A stretch of 64,000 nt of DNA from Calliphora vicina (GCF_958450345.1 NC_088780.1:128726226-128790225), one strand, 5' to 3'; counted from the first letter of the stretch, positions 33,190 through 44,520 are shown. Numbers and translations: made by a program. The notes: generated from the sequence alone by a model not told the origin.

Positions 33190-33305
33190 GGGTGGGAGTT
33201 ATTTTGTACTTTCATTTGGGCCTATCGTGTTTTCAAGAGACAGACAGACTGACGTAGCTAGATCGTCTTAAAATCTTATACGGACCAGAATATAGTGAAA
33301 ATGGA
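33190..33305 (+). repeat. fragment of a dipteran dispersed repeat (CAGACAGAC block)
   Basis: CAGACAGACTGACGTAGCTA, then GATCGTCTTAAAATCTTATA and CGGACCAGAATATAG. The same block order occurs at 34715-34850, 48590-48745 and in diverged form at 62640-62720. Blocks of this design mark the 3' part of repeats that are very common in flies. Short, non-coding. Confidence 0.65.
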
Positions 33306-33344
33306 TATTAAAACAATTTTCAATTGCAATTTTGTTTAATTTTC

Positions 33345-34040
33345 CTTAAGGCCTCATTTTGCAGACACAAGGACTTCTAGTGGCATTGCAATATCATTTC
33401 ACAGCTGTTAGTGGGCTGTGAGAAGGTCTACTTATGATGCACAGTGGTTTAGAAACATTTTTTTTGGGAATAATTCGGTATCTTGGGAACTATTGCAAAT
33501 TTTGTTACGAAATTTCACATGTTTTGAGCTGAGGTGTTTTCTAGTCGATTTACGTTTGTTCAGCTTCCTAGCGCTAATGGGGGCCAGTGCGTAGCTCCTG
33601 AAAGTTGGTCACCTCGGGTCTAAAATTTTTTAAAAAAATCGCCAAAATACCATTTATGATCCGAATGAGCTGAAATTTTGGCGCTAGGAAGCTGAGCAAA
33701 CGTAAATCGACTCGAAAACACCTCGGCTCAAACCATGTGAAATTTCGTAACAATATCTCCAATATTTCCCAAGATACCGTATTTTTTCCAAAAAAAAAAG
33801 TTTCTAAACCACTGTGTGATGTGCTGCAAGCAATTTATTGTTGTAAATTTGTAAGTAGAGTTAATCAAAGAGATGCAGAGTATTTTATTGTAGACTATTT
33901 TCATTTAATCACTTGTTATTGGAGGGGGATTCAAAGGGCTTCTGAACAACTTCTAAGAGCAGGCAGAGTGGAATGAGTATCAGATCTTTCAGAATGTGTA
34001 AGTATGCCTTTTAGAAGACCTACAAACTGGATAATTTGAC
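33345..34040. repeat. 'AAGGCCTCATTTTGCA' dispersed repeat, interrupted by a MITE
   Basis: The left part (33345-33439) starts AAGGCCTCATTTTGCAGACA. The right part (33817-34040) includes TTCTAAGAGCAGGCAGAGTG, AATGAGTATCAGATC and GTGTAAGTATGCCTTTTAGA. Related pieces are at 44213-44400 (GAGGCCTTATTTTGCAGACA) and 45436-45605 (CTGAGAGTAGGAAGAGTGGA, AATGGGTATCGGATC). A Transib-like MITE at 33440-33816 splits this copy. No coding; family unknown. Confidence 0.7.
33440..33816. mobile_element. Transib-like MITE with CACAGTG ends and 5-bp duplication
   Basis: The ends are CACAGTGGTTTAGAAAC and its mirror GTTTCTAAACCACTGTG. The whole 377 bp is a diverged palindrome: the arms share CTTGGGAA, CGAAATTTCACATG, GAGGTGTTTTC and TCGATTTACGTTTG. 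TGATG stands directly outside both ends (33435-33439, 33817-33821). Transib elements make 5-bp duplications and start CAC(A/T)(A/G)TG, the motif shared with the V(D)J recombination signal heptamer. Assignment rests on those two marks; no transposase is present. Confidence 0.8.
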
Positions 34041-34714
34041 CCAAAACTCGAGACTATAAACACAATGTGCAACTTCTAAATGTTGTCCGATTTTACTCAA
34101 CCTTTCAGTATTTTGCTTTAAGATTATGGATTTTGTAAAAAAATGGAAAATAAGGTCCACCCTAATATGAATTCACCTTGTTGTACGTATAAGAGATGTT
34201 GTCAACTCATAATATTATGGCAAACTTGTGATGAATTCTTGTGAAGACATACACTTCCCCACAAAACGCGTTCAGACACATTCTCACATACAAACGTTAA
34301 AGTTAACAATATACAAACATTAACTGACATAAAACAAGACAGACAGTCATAAGTCAACGACTTGGGGGCACAGCTGTGTTTAAGTGTATATGTGCTTTTT
34401 AACGTATTATATACATATATGTTTTTTAAAGATTTTTCCAACAAAAAATAAACCATCAAATTAATCAGCTACTTTCTTTAGCATATATTTTGCGCCACGA
34501 AAAAAGGCTGCTACAAACAAGTAATGTAATATTAACAATTTTTCCAGCAATTAAACTAATGACAAAACAATTTGAAAATTATATTTTTTTATTTTCGTGT
34601 GCTAAAATCGAATACACAATTCAACATTCAATTTATTTAGTACTACTGCGTATTTAAAACATACACTTCAATATTAAAAAAAAAAACATAAAGAGTGAGT
34701 CCGGAAAAAAGACT
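34041..34714. other. non-coding DNA
   Basis: No recognised gene or element; AT-rich. Confidence 0.5.
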
Positions 34715-34850
34715 CAGGTTCATATAAAAGTGAAAATTTCAGCCAACTAGATCCTTTCGTTTGGTCTTTTTCGTGTTTTCAACAGACAGACGGTCGCACA
34801 TAGAATCGTCATAGAATCTTATGAGGACACAGATGAATATACCCTCCCAT
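34715..34850 (+). repeat. fragment of a dipteran dispersed repeat (CAGACAGACGG block)
   Basis: AACAGACAGACGGTCGCACA, then TAGAATCGTCATAGAATCTT and ATGAGGACACAGATGAATAT. It parallels 33190-33305 and 48590-48745. Confidence 0.6.
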
Positions 34851-35434
34851 TTTTTTTTTTTTATGGTGGGTACAAAAACTAACGAGTACTTTTTATGTAT
34901 TTTTATACCGTCAAGATGGTATAAAAGTACATAAAAAGTCTACTATCTCGATCGTTTAATATTCAGGTCTGAACATATTATAAATACATAAACGTAATAT
35001 TTTTTTGGCTCACTCTTAATACTACAAAGTATTAAAATATTAAAACTTTAAAAAAATATCGACCAAAATATGTGAATATATTTTTCATATAAATTAAAAT
35101 AACCAACATATTATACTTTAAACAAAAGCTTAAAATATATTGCAAATTATACAAATGGTTTGTCATTTATAGTATTCGTACTCTATCTATTTATTTATGT
35201 GTATTTTCATTACAATCGGGTTGTTTACAAAACCATTTGTAAATGGAATCATATGTTTAATATTGGTTGCTAACAGAAAATTTTATAAAATTTGCACAAT
35301 ATTGACTATGTACTCGTATTAATATGATATAAAAGAATATTAAAAGCAATATTGAAAAAATTCATTAAAGCCAATGGAGTGTAAATGTTTAAAATGTGCT
35401 ACCCAGAGGAAAATGGTATAGTCGTTTTAGTTTT
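34851..35434. other. non-coding DNA
   Basis: Includes a small palindrome, ACTTTTTATGTATTTTTATACC against GGTATAAAAGTACATAAAAAGT, at 34888-34941. Otherwise AT-rich with nothing recognised. Confidence 0.5.
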
Positions 35435-35754
35435 ATGTTGGCTACCTTAGGGCCCAAACGAAAAGAGCTAACTGGCTGAAATTTGTCACAAATACTCTCT
35501 GTTGATATTGAAAACGGGCAATATTGGTCCTAGATTTCACCTATCCCTCATAAAAATAACCGCCCCCCGGAATTCTGTTGGAGCAGTCATAAATATGTTG
35601 ATTAAGCGACATCTAGTCTAGAAACATTGAAATTATACTTCAAAGTATGGCCAATAAATTTCAGTCACTGAGGGGGCATGGGGCTCTGCCCGCCGGACAT
35701 AGTTATATCGGTACAAAAAAATTAGACATGTCCCGGCGTTTCGCTGTTTTTAAA
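35435..35754 (+). repeat. GC-richer dispersed repeat fragment
   Basis: Includes AAAACGGGCAATATTGGTCC, TTTCACCTATCCCTCATAAA, and GGGGCTCTGCCCGCCGGACA. The first two lines parallel the internal units of 26520-27460, so these may be parts of one family. Composition is unlike the neighbours. Confidence 0.45.
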
Positions 35755-35864
35755 GCAATCATATACATAATTATAGTAACCATAATATTGTTAAAAAAAA
35801 TTCTAAAAATTTGAAATGGTTATGGTAAACGTGCACAACTATATTTTTTCTCTGGGTATAGTAT
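35755..35864. mobile_element. right part of the CACGCAGAG palindromic MITE
   Basis: ATAGTAACCATAATATTGTT, AATGGTTATGGTAAACGTGC, then the terminal ACTATATTTTTTCTCTGGGTA. Same right half as 20004-20499; the left half is missing. Confidence 0.7.
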
Positions 35865-36904
35865 TAGATGATTTTAATTGAGTTTTGTAAGATAACTTAC
35901 AAACAAATGATGAAAAACTGACCCAGCGAAACGACGAGACAGGTATAACTTTCTTTTTTTACCAATATAACTTTTCCAGTTGGGAAAAGTTACAAAGTCA
36001 TTCGAGATAAATGACAATTAAATCGTAGCTGTTTGATTGAAAATATATAAAACATTTTTATAGACATTCAAAATGATGCAATATTTGCAATGAATTTTTT
36101 TCTTACATTATGATCTATTTTTGGAATAATAATGTAGAAAGTTTATTCTCAGATTATTCTTTTTATAAGAATATACACATAGCCTCAAAAGTGAGTAACC
36201 ACCAGTGAATTTTTTGATATCATGAAAATCAATATAGTCCGACTTGAATCTTTTTTTTACAGAACCGAATATATTATTCAGCCCAATCTCTTACAAACCG
36301 AAATTTTAAATTTTAATCGATGGATAGATTTTAGGATGTGGCGTTTACCCATTTTTGAGGCTGTGTGTAGGTCTGACCAATATTGTATTGGATATTTTTC
36401 AAGTATTACTCAATATGAGGCTTGGGGGATGCCAATCACATTTTTCATTAAATTACTTCATGTGTAATTGCAATTGATAATCTTAAATTACAATTACATA
36501 TAATTGTAATTTGAAATATTCAATTAAAACTAACAGCAATTGTAATTGAAAAATGACAATTACCATTACCAGTAATTTTAATTGATAGAAAAAGGATATG
36601 TAATTTAATAAAAAGTAATTTTATTACTTTAAATTCAATTACATTTCTAAATCTTAATATGAATTATTTTACATAAAAAATAAAAAAGTTTTGAAACATA
36701 ACATGACTTCTATTATGATGTTTTACAATATATTTTTTGTCTTGTGATAACTTCTTGTTTGCCAGATCACTAACAAATATTTTTTAGTTGTTTGAAAATA
36801 TTTGTATTTTCTCTCAAAACAACTCATACAAAGGTATTTTCAAGCCATATTCATATATTATTTTTGTGTTATTACTCTAAAGATTATGTATTATATATTT
36901 TAGT
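35865..36904. other. AT-rich non-coding DNA with ATTACAATT palindromes
   Basis: 36460-36640 is a patch of short mirrored motifs (CAATTGATAAT, ATTACAATTA, TAATTGTAATT). It may be a decayed MITE. No gene is supported; the 81-codon frame at 36222-36467 has no family resemblance. Confidence 0.5.
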
Positions 36905-37255
36905 TTAAAAATTAAAAAAAATAAAATTTTTCGCTAGTTTTTTGGAAAAAAAATACTTTTTCTAAGATACCTAACAAATTTCTACAAAGATGTATAAGGA
37001 ATTTATACCGTTTGAAGAGCTAACTTCATATAAAATATTTGAAGAATTTGGAAATTGTTGATATTTGGAAATTGTTGTCCATCCAAAAAACTCATATTTT
37101 TTATGAAAAATTCAACTTTCGTGAAAAATTTCTCAAATCGCATAGTCGATATCAAAATATAGTAACCGATTTTAGATGACCAAATATGTTCTTAGTTACT
37201 TTGTAAAGGGTTCCGATAGGAGCGGGGTCCTGGTATGAATATTATAGTGAAAAAA
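36905..37255 (+). repeat. dispersed repeat, second copy at 55700-56007
   Basis: TTTTTCGCTAGTTTTTTGGA, GAGCTAACTTCATATAAAAT, CTCAAATCGCATAGTCGATA, and GATGACCAAATATGTTCTTA recur in the same order at 55700-56007. The other copy lies next to Transib-like text, so this may be the interior of a Transib-related element; that is inference. Confidence 0.7.
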
Positions 37256-37390
37256 CTAAAAAAGCCCATTTTTGAGATTTTTCGAAACTTTTTTGGGAAT
37301 TGTGGGATTATTGATAACAAATTTCAAAATTTGTTTTTATTTTTATTTTTGCATTTTAAATAGAAAGATCTATATAACTGTAAAATTTCA

Positions 37391-37584
37391 TTAGAAAATA
37401 TCCATAAATAAAAATTAAATTTCAATTTGAAAAATTTGTATCTTTGCAAAAACTCTATAAAAAGCATTTTTTTGTCATATTTTTCAAAAAAGTATTCCAT
37501 GAATTTTTTTATAGAGTTTTAGCAAAGATATGTACAAATTTTTCAAATTGAAATTAAATTTTTTTATGGATATTTTCTAATGTT
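37391..37584. repeat. hairpin, about 80-bp arms
   Basis: ATTAGAAAATATCCATAAAT, continuing to AAAAACTCTATAAAAA, is mirrored by TTTTTTATAGAGTTTTAGC and TTTTTTATGGATATTTTCTA with a few mismatches. The arms surround a loop of about 40 bases. No terminal duplication was found. As RNA it would give an almost perfect stem of about 80 bp. Confidence 0.8.
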
Positions 37585-38054
37585 ATTATAACACCGTCCG
37601 ACAAATAGAGAAAAAATTCTTTAGACACGAACCGGATGATATACGTCTGAAACTATAAATTTAATGGAGAAAACTGTGTTTTCAGTTTTTCATTTCGTGA
37701 TCCTGTGTTCTTTTTTAAGGACTTCAAAGTTTCAAAGAAGTACATTTTTCAAAAAATATTTAAAAATACTTCTGCTATTCCAACAATGACAAATTGTATG
37801 TCAAAAGAACAAGAAGAGTTGTAAAATATTTTCTATTATCTTTATTTTATCCTATAAGGATTAAAAGATGTCAAAAATGTCCTTTAAAATGTTTATCGTT
37901 TAATATCCTTTAAGATTGCCAATAAATTCCTTTTTAAAAAATAGTGTGTTAAAGACCCAAATATTCTATATTAAATGTCAAAATTTCATCCTTTATCAAA
38001 TTAAAATATAAAAAAAAAAATCATTAGTATACAAAAAAGTTTTATTAAGAAAAC
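37585..38054. other. AT-rich non-coding DNA
   Basis: No recognised feature. Confidence 0.5.
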
Positions 38055-38742
38055 TGCACCACCATAGTGGGGAGGTATAATGGGTTAGGGCTGCTGTTTG
38101 CAACATACAAATATATTGTCCCAACACCCACCTTAAAGTATACCAATCTGCTCAGGATCACTTTCTGAGTCGACTAATCGATGTCCGTCCGTCAGTCCGT
38201 CCATCCATGTAATTCGACAAAATTTGGCACAAACCTTTATATTGCCCCAAGGACAAAGGCTATTTAATTTGGTTAGAATCAGCCCATTATTTATCCTAGC
38301 CCCCATACAATTGGCCTATTTGAAAATAGTTAAGCTCTCATAAATATCTTAATTATAAACATATTCAAACCAAATTCAGCACAATTAAGTTTTATGTAAG
38401 CCGAACTCTCACGACCAAATTTCGTGACGATCGTTCAACAATATTCCATAGCTCCCATATAAGCAACATTCTCAAAAATGTCATTAATATATGTACATAA
38501 ATCTCTGAAATATATCAGTATCCAAACAAAATTCAACACAAATATGTTTCATATATTCGCAATTCATCCCAACAAATTTTGTGGTCCATAATTAGTCATA
38601 GCTCCCATATAAGGCCCACTACCGAAAATGTGTTTATTCAAATAAGATTCAACACAAATCTTCATATCAAAAGAAAACTCTTTATAATCATATAGGGTAT
38701 CATAAGGTCGGGCTTGCCCGACTATACCATTTTACTTGTTTA
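38055..38742 (-). mobile_element. dipteran dispersed repeat, full-length-like copy
   Basis: On the minus strand it starts AAACAAGTAAAATGGTATAG, followed by the small hairpin GTCGGGCAAGCCCGAC. It contains several 'GGGAGCTATG...CTAATTATGGACC' units (here as GCTCCCATATAAG), then GACGGACGGACATCGATTAG and GAGTCGACTCAGAAAGTGAT. It ends CCACTATGGTGGTGC. Same build as 52063-52781. From memory this layout is widespread in flies and has been linked to non-autonomous rolling-circle or DNA transposons; class not settled from sequence alone. Confidence 0.75.
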
Positions 38743-38750
38743 TTAAAGTA

Positions 38751-38978
38751 ACACACCGTTACAAAAGTATACATACGATCGACTTATTGGGCTTTTTTTT
38801 AAACATCTATATATTTAAAAATACAAGGCCTAACTCTTTCATTCACTCATTCTCATCAGTGAGTGGGCGAGTGAGTGAATGAATGAATGAAATACAAGGC
38901 CCCTGGTATTTTTATATAATAGATGTTTATAAAAAAGCCCAATAATTCGATCGTATGTATACTTTTGTAACGGTGTGT
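38751..38978. mobile_element. MITE with ACACACCGTTAC ends
   Basis: ACACACCGTTACAAAAGTAT, ACATACGATCGA and TTATTGGGCTTTTTT at the left are mirrored at the right, ending ATACTTTTGTAACGGTGTGT. The arms are about 60 bp and 95% matched; the middle has GAGTGAATGAATGAATGA and its mirror. A duplication cannot be read cleanly in the AT-rich flanks. 228 bp, non-coding. Confidence 0.8.
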
Positions 38979-39232
38979 ATATACTATATATAACATCTAC
39001 ATACAACTTGCATTAGCAGTTCCCTGATATATTACCACTGCATCATTTGTGCTATTAAAATGTCAATTATAATAGAAAAGTTTTAGCGCAGATAGTCAAA
39101 TACAGAACATAAAAGAGCGTGAATATGAAATGCGTTTGGAGTGTAAAACATTTTCACACAAACACATACGCTATTATCCCGGCAGTTAAGCAAGTAGTCA
39201 ATGTATCCCTTACAGACAGTAATTGTCACTAA

Positions 39233-39694
39233 TAGGGGGGTCAGACGGCATGTATTGCTTGTGTATTGGGACATGTATTCGATACATATGGAATATAATT
39301 TCCACGTTCAAACGTACATATGTAATTGCATGTGACATAACCTCTATAAGTTTATATTTTTATTGTTTTTAACAATATATTTATTTAAAACATTTTTAAA
39401 TCACAATAAATATATTTAATGCAATGCAACTTATTTTATTATGATTTTTCTTTACTCGCTTTTGTTTTGTTTTTTTATTTTGCACTCACACAGTGTTGTA
39501 TTTCAAAATACAACACTGTTATACACACGAAAATAGAACATGCTCTAATTGCCAAAAGTGTCACGAGTAATACACATGTATTTTACATACACAAAGTTTC
39601 ATATGGATCACACGGTATGTATATGTTTACATGTGGAAAAATGTCCCAATACATGGCACAAAACACAAGCAATACATGCCGTCTGACCCCCCTT
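39233..39694. mobile_element. MITE with GGGGGGTCAGACGGC ends and TAA duplication
   Basis: The ends are AGGGGGGTCAGACGGCATGT then ATTGCTTGTG, mirrored at the right as CACAAGCAATACATGCCGTC and TGACCCCCCT. TAA lies directly outside both (39230-39232, 39695-39697). The middle contains an exact 13-bp mirror, CAGTGTTGTATTT / AAATACAACACTG. A TWA-type duplication and G-run ends fit PIF/Harbinger. Two reading frames ending in 'SNTCRLTPL' are just the terminal repeat translated. Confidence 0.8.
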
Positions 39695-39699
39695 TAATT

Positions 39700-40150
39700 T
39701 GTGTCAATTTGGCTGACTCCAGTTTATATATTTTGGGTGATTTGACAGATATTTGCTTTTTGCAGTGCGGATAGAATTCAATTGGTTACTTTTAAACTAG
39801 TGTGAAGACAATAGTCACTTAAGTGTCTCTAAGAAATCTAGAGTGTAGTTACTTTAAACGTTTATTTTGTATTTCACTTTTTTTGTGAGTAATTCGTACG
39901 AATTGGTTTTATATAAATTGTGGTGACAGTTTATGTTATTTTTGCTTAAATATACTAACATCCCATGTAACCTAGCACGAATTTAATTGCCACTTTGGTG
40001 TCTCAAAGAAACCTAGAGTGTAGTCAATTTGAACGTTAATTCTGCACTGTACTTTAGAATATAGTAATTTTACCCAAAAGAAATAATCTATTGACGAGTT
40101 GGCGGTGAAAGTTTTGTTTACAAGCAATCGGTTATTGGACTATCTATGAG
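39700..40150. other. non-coding DNA with an internal duplication
   Basis: The motif TGTCTC(A/T)AAGAAA(C/T)CTAGAGTGTAGT occurs twice (39823-39848 and 39999-40024), with AACGTTTATT/AACGTTAATT following each. It is a loose tandem duplication of about 176 bp. No gene. Confidence 0.55.
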
Positions 40151-40152
40151 AT

Positions 40153-40555
40153 GAGGAGCTGCAGAACAATAGGTACTTTTTAGCATTCTTTGTCAAATTG
40201 GTTTTATTGTATTTTTATAATATTTTGGTTGAATTCTTCTAGAAACAATCAAGTTATCAAATTTGTTTAATGTTTTTACTAAAATATACATATTTAATTT
40301 TTTTTATATATTAGATCAAGATTAAAACCATTCATTCAAAATATTATCGTTTAAAAAAAACTTTGTTTTTAACAGAACATACTTTTTAACTTTATTTTTT
40401 AACAAAAGGTTGTTCTTTTAACAGTTATTGTGTTGACTTATGGCAGTTAGATGTTTCTATTGATAAGTAAGAATCTTGTTACCATTTTCAGGTTCATTTA
40501 GTTTTTTAAGGGGGCTCAAATGAGCAAATATGTACCTTTTATTCTGCGCCTCCTC
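40153..40555. mobile_element. 'GAGGAGCCGCAGAAC' MITE, uninterrupted copy
   Basis: Ends GAGGAGCTGCAGAACAATAG and TTATTCTGCGCCTCCTC. The interior aligns with both halves of 4486-6041. At about 40370-40386 it reads GTTTTTAACAGAACATA, the very site where that copy carries the hAT. At 403 bp it shows the size of the original element. Flanks AGAT/ACAT. Confidence 0.85.
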
Positions 40556-41954
40556 ACATGTCTATTAAGCTGTCTAGTTGAGGTCAATTAGCACCCTTCC
40601 ATGTTAAAATAACTGGTTATGTAGCTGATCAAATATCCAAATCTATGTAATTGGGATGTGAATGCAATGCGTTAACTACTTTGGACCAGCTACCAACCAG
40701 TCACACAGTAATACAAATGGGTCAATTGAACCTCTGCTTAGGATATGCAAATGTTAAAATAACTAGTTACGTAACTAGTTGTCACTCTAAATGATTGGCA
40801 AAATCACTATTTCAAGACAGTCTCCTTGAACTGCTGGGATGTCATCATCATCAGTACTGCTGCACGAGTATGTACGTAAAACTGTATACTAAACAGACAC
40901 ATTGGCTTAATGATGTCACGTTTGTTGGGGTAACAGTAGACTAAAGGGGGTACAACAAAACTGCGTAGTTGTGCGCTCAGTACAGAAAATTATAATTTGA
41001 AATAAGGCTGACATTCGTACGCTAATTTTATTGACTCTTTTTCGTTATTTTTTTCTTTTTTCATTTATTTCAATTTCGCTTGGCAAATAGCCTACAATTT
41101 GAAAGACATTCGACACCAGTGTTCAATAAACTGTTCTTTATTCTGTCATTTGCATGTACATACATACATGCAAATGTAAGAATGTATGACAGAATGTGTG
41201 AGTGTTTGTTATATAGTATTCAATGTCGGCTTATGTTTGCCTGTAAATGTGTGTCTTTTTCTAACATTCATATTTTCTTCTAGTCTTATTCTGCTCATTA
41301 ATGATGCATTCTAGTATGAGTATTTTGTTCGTACAGTTGTTATTGTTTTCTGCTGCATGTTTTTGTTCGATTGACTGACTTGAATGTGACAAAATTGGTT
41401 GCCACACAAATTCACACTTACATTCAGACACTTACACATACTGGTACGAATAATTGACAGCCTGCTGTTGCAGTAACGCATGACAATTTATTTATGCCAC
41501 ATGTAAAAGTCTGCATGTGTGAGAGTGTGTGTTGGAAAATGTATGAGTGCCTTTGACTTTTATATCCTTCCCGTTTTGCATGTGTTATGACAACACAATA
41601 GATTGAAAATTTGTTTTGTTATTTCATGTTCGTCTATTTCATTTTTTTTTTGCTTTGTAAAGTGAAAAATTTAATTAAGCCAAATTATTGCAATTGTTTT
41701 CTCATTTTCTCATATATGTCTGTGGAAATACAAATCAATATTTGCAATTTGTTTCTAATTTTGTAAAAGCAATATGCAAAATTACAAGCGAAAGGAAACA
41801 GATATAAAAACTTAGGAACGATTTCTTTGAATTCAATAAATACTTATGTTAGTAAAATTACTAGACATTTTTAATGTCATTATTTTATTTAAGATTATGA
41901 ATATTTTTTGCAATCACTATGACGTTAGCTTAGTGTGTAAACGTACAGGAGACA
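40556..41954. other. non-coding DNA
   Basis: TTAAAATAACTGGTTATGTAG / TTAAAATAACTAGTTACGTAA at about 40605 and 40755 indicate a weak duplication. The remainder, including the GTGT/CATA-rich stretch 41150-41540, holds no recognised gene. Confidence 0.5.
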
Positions 41955-43295
41955 CAGAAAACGTAGAAAAATAATTTGGTCATTACGTTCCATTCAGAGG
42001 GTACTGTATTTTAAAAAAATAAAAAGTACTTTCGAAACATTGTTGTCGGAAATATCGAGGGAAACAAGGGTATATTGTACTTGACTGAAAACTGAAGTAA
42101 AAATGTGCTAAAATTTGCGAATCATAAGCGGCGTATTTCATTCTTTTAAATTCTTACAATTAACCAAATATTTCTCCTCTACAAGACTTCATATTAAAAT
42201 GAATACAATCTTTGGATGATTTTAAAATAAGTAAATGTTAATATCGAATGCGACAGATTTGTCTCTTTTAGTAATAACAAAATATATATTCGGTTTCAAA
42301 AAACAAGGTGATAATAGCAAAAAAAAAAAAACAATCAGAGTCAAATTCATTTCATAATACATGCTAATTGGGAGCATAGTTTTCGCCGCCATCTTAGCCT
42401 AAAACATACTAATTAAATTAAAAAAAATAAATCTAGTCATTTTTTTTTGGTGGCGGCATGGTGTAGTGTTTAAAGTGCTTGCCTACAAAACCAAGCACCC
42501 CAGGTTCGAGCCCTGGCAGAGGACGAAAAATTATCATCATGGTTTTCGAGTTTTTAAAATTAACCCACCTCTAAACAATCCATCCAAGAAGACCCCTGAA
42601 CTCCCCTCCCCCTGGAAAAGAGGATAACATCATGATAAAGGTCAGGCAGCTCGCCACCACCCTGGGTAAAAACGTAGGAAACAAAGTATTAAATTAGCAA
42701 GGTTCCCCACCACTACACCATATATACAGAGGGCGTTTTTTTTTCTAGGCAACGACAGATGGCAACACCATTATCCTAGACCAGCTACAGCAGACCAATC
42801 ATCTACTTAGTTGGAACAACAACCGATTAACGAAACTGACACAAGGCAAAAATAACAATAGGCTGGATCTTATGGCAACATCCTACATTTATCCTTGGAC
42901 CCGCTACAGCAGACCAATCACCTACTTAGCAGGAACAACAACCGTTTAACGAAACTAATACTAAAATAACAACAGTCTGGTTCTACATGAAGACGCACGA
43001 TACTCCAATAACAAGGAGTGCAATCTTACATGGGAAATATGCGAAAAACAACTGCAAACAAATCGTATAAGATGGAAGATGCTTTGTGAAACCCAAATGC
43101 TCCCATGAGGGGTAATGGAGAAAAAAAAATCTAGTCATTTTAAACTATTATTTTTGCACTTAAAATGTTGTAATAAGATCTAAATACCTTCACATAGTAA
43201 AATTGTAGTGTTTTCTCATATTCAGATTGTCTGAAAAAAAGTTTTAAGGGTTTCTGTTTTTTCAGTCGTTGTTGTCATTCTCGTGGAATTGCCCA
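41955..43295. mobile_element. 'TGGGCAATTCCA' element carrying a SINE
   Basis: Collinear with 21979-23057. Left: AAAAATAATTTGGTCATTAC, TTCGAAACATTGTTGTCGGA, AATCTTTGGATGATTTTA. Right: AAATACCTTCACATAGTAAA, GGGTTTCTGTTTTTTCAGTC, ending GTGGAATTGCCCATATAT. The terminal repeat is lost at the left end. A SINE with a 15-bp duplication sits at 42452-43126. Non-coding otherwise. Confidence 0.8.
42452..43126 (+). mobile_element. tRNA-derived SINE with 15-bp duplication
   Basis: The head (42452-42525) is tRNA-like: GGCGGCATGGTGTAGTG gives an A box at position 8, and GGTTCGAGCCC a B box at 42503-42513. The arms pair: TGCTTG/CAAGCA (anticodon stem) and CCAGG/CCTGG (T stem). This is an internal Pol III promoter. 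The body contains an imperfect duplication of about 130 bp around GCTACAGCAGACCAATCA and GGAACAACAACCGATTAACG (42785, 42905). It ends in an A run at 43121. The flanks AAATCTAGTCATTTT (42429-42443 and 43127-43141) are identical. Mobilisation would have been by a LINE reverse transcriptase in trans. The family name is unknown to me. Confidence 0.92.
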
Positions 43296-44212
43296 TATAT
43301 AAAATTATATATCCAAAAATATTTCAGTTTTTAATTTAATTTTTTACATATAATTTATTGAAATAATTTGCATAAATCTCATACAATATCACCGAAACAG
43401 GTTTTACTGTTTTCGTAATTCAATCTAGTTCAATCTAGTTTACTATAACTATTCACACAATTTTTACCTAAAATATCTATAAAATCATAAAATAATGTAC
43501 TTATTATTAAGTTATAACCAATGTATTTCATTTATCTTAAAATTGAAACAAAACCATTAACAATTTTAATCACAGAGAAATTGTGACAAATAAATAGCAT
43601 TTTTTGCGAGAAATACAAGTCTCTTAGTCAAACTAAAACGTATGTTTTCTAACAAAATGAAATTACAAAGTGTTATATACAAAAGAAAAGGTTATGAATT
43701 TACATTGGTGTCCGTAGTGGGATTGTATTCAACATACAGCTACCATCAGATCGGGGAGAAAATATATTTCGAAAAATTCTGTCCTAATTTTGAATGGTGA
43801 ATTCATATGAGGTTTATAACTTCATTTAAACTAATTAAAAATAAATAATTCTATTTCAAAATCTAAAAAGTTTGCCAATAGTTACAATAGTGCATCTATT
43901 TTTGAACTTTAAAAAGGACATTTTTATCCTTTAAACCAGCTCACCAAATACTGACGCCAGAACAAACATTTTGAGAAATAGTCACCTGAAACAAACTAAA
44001 CTTTAATTTTATTTGGGATACTTGTTACCTAATTTTTCCTCCACACAAACGGGGCAACCCTAATAAACATACGTATTTATGCATTAATCCTTATGCCTTT
44101 ATAAGGATATGTTGGGTATAAAAAACAAATATAACTTAATATCTGCAGGCAAAAATATAATAATACATAAATAACCAGCTGGAATAATATGCAGTAAAGA
44201 GGCCTGCCAAGA
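43296..44212. other. AT-rich non-coding DNA
   Basis: A direct repeat AATCTAGTTC / AATCTAGTTT at 43422-43441 is the only structure noticed. Confidence 0.5.
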
Positions 44213-44400
44213 GGCCTTATTTTGCAGACACAAAGACACCCAGCCGCATTGCAAAATCGTTTCAATTTTCACAGCCTGTCAGTATGAGCCAAGGCCTTTC
44301 ATACTCGCTTCTGTTACAGCGCTGTAAGGTCTGTAAGGAGACCCTCTACGTAATGCCTCACAGAATGTCTACATAGGAGCTTAATTGAAGTTCTGCTGAA
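44213..44400 (+). repeat. 'AAGGCCTTATTTTGCA' dispersed repeat, partial
   Basis: GAGGCCTTATTTTGCAGACA, CAAAGACACCCAGCCGCATT and GCAAAATCGTTTC match the left part of 33345-34040. The rest diverges. Confidence 0.6.
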
Positions 44401-44520
44401 TCAAGCCATTAAAGATGGTTATTAGGAAAAATATTCTTAATGAATTCAGCAGAAAACCTAAAGAATGAACTTTAAAATATCAGGTGTTTGTCAGTTTTAT
44501 ATATATAGTTTTTTTATATA

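Noticed and set aside
42452..42525. Functional tRNA gene
   Set aside because: The tRNA-like head is joined to a long body with an A-rich end and a 15-bp duplication; the acceptor ends do not pair well. It is the head of a SINE.
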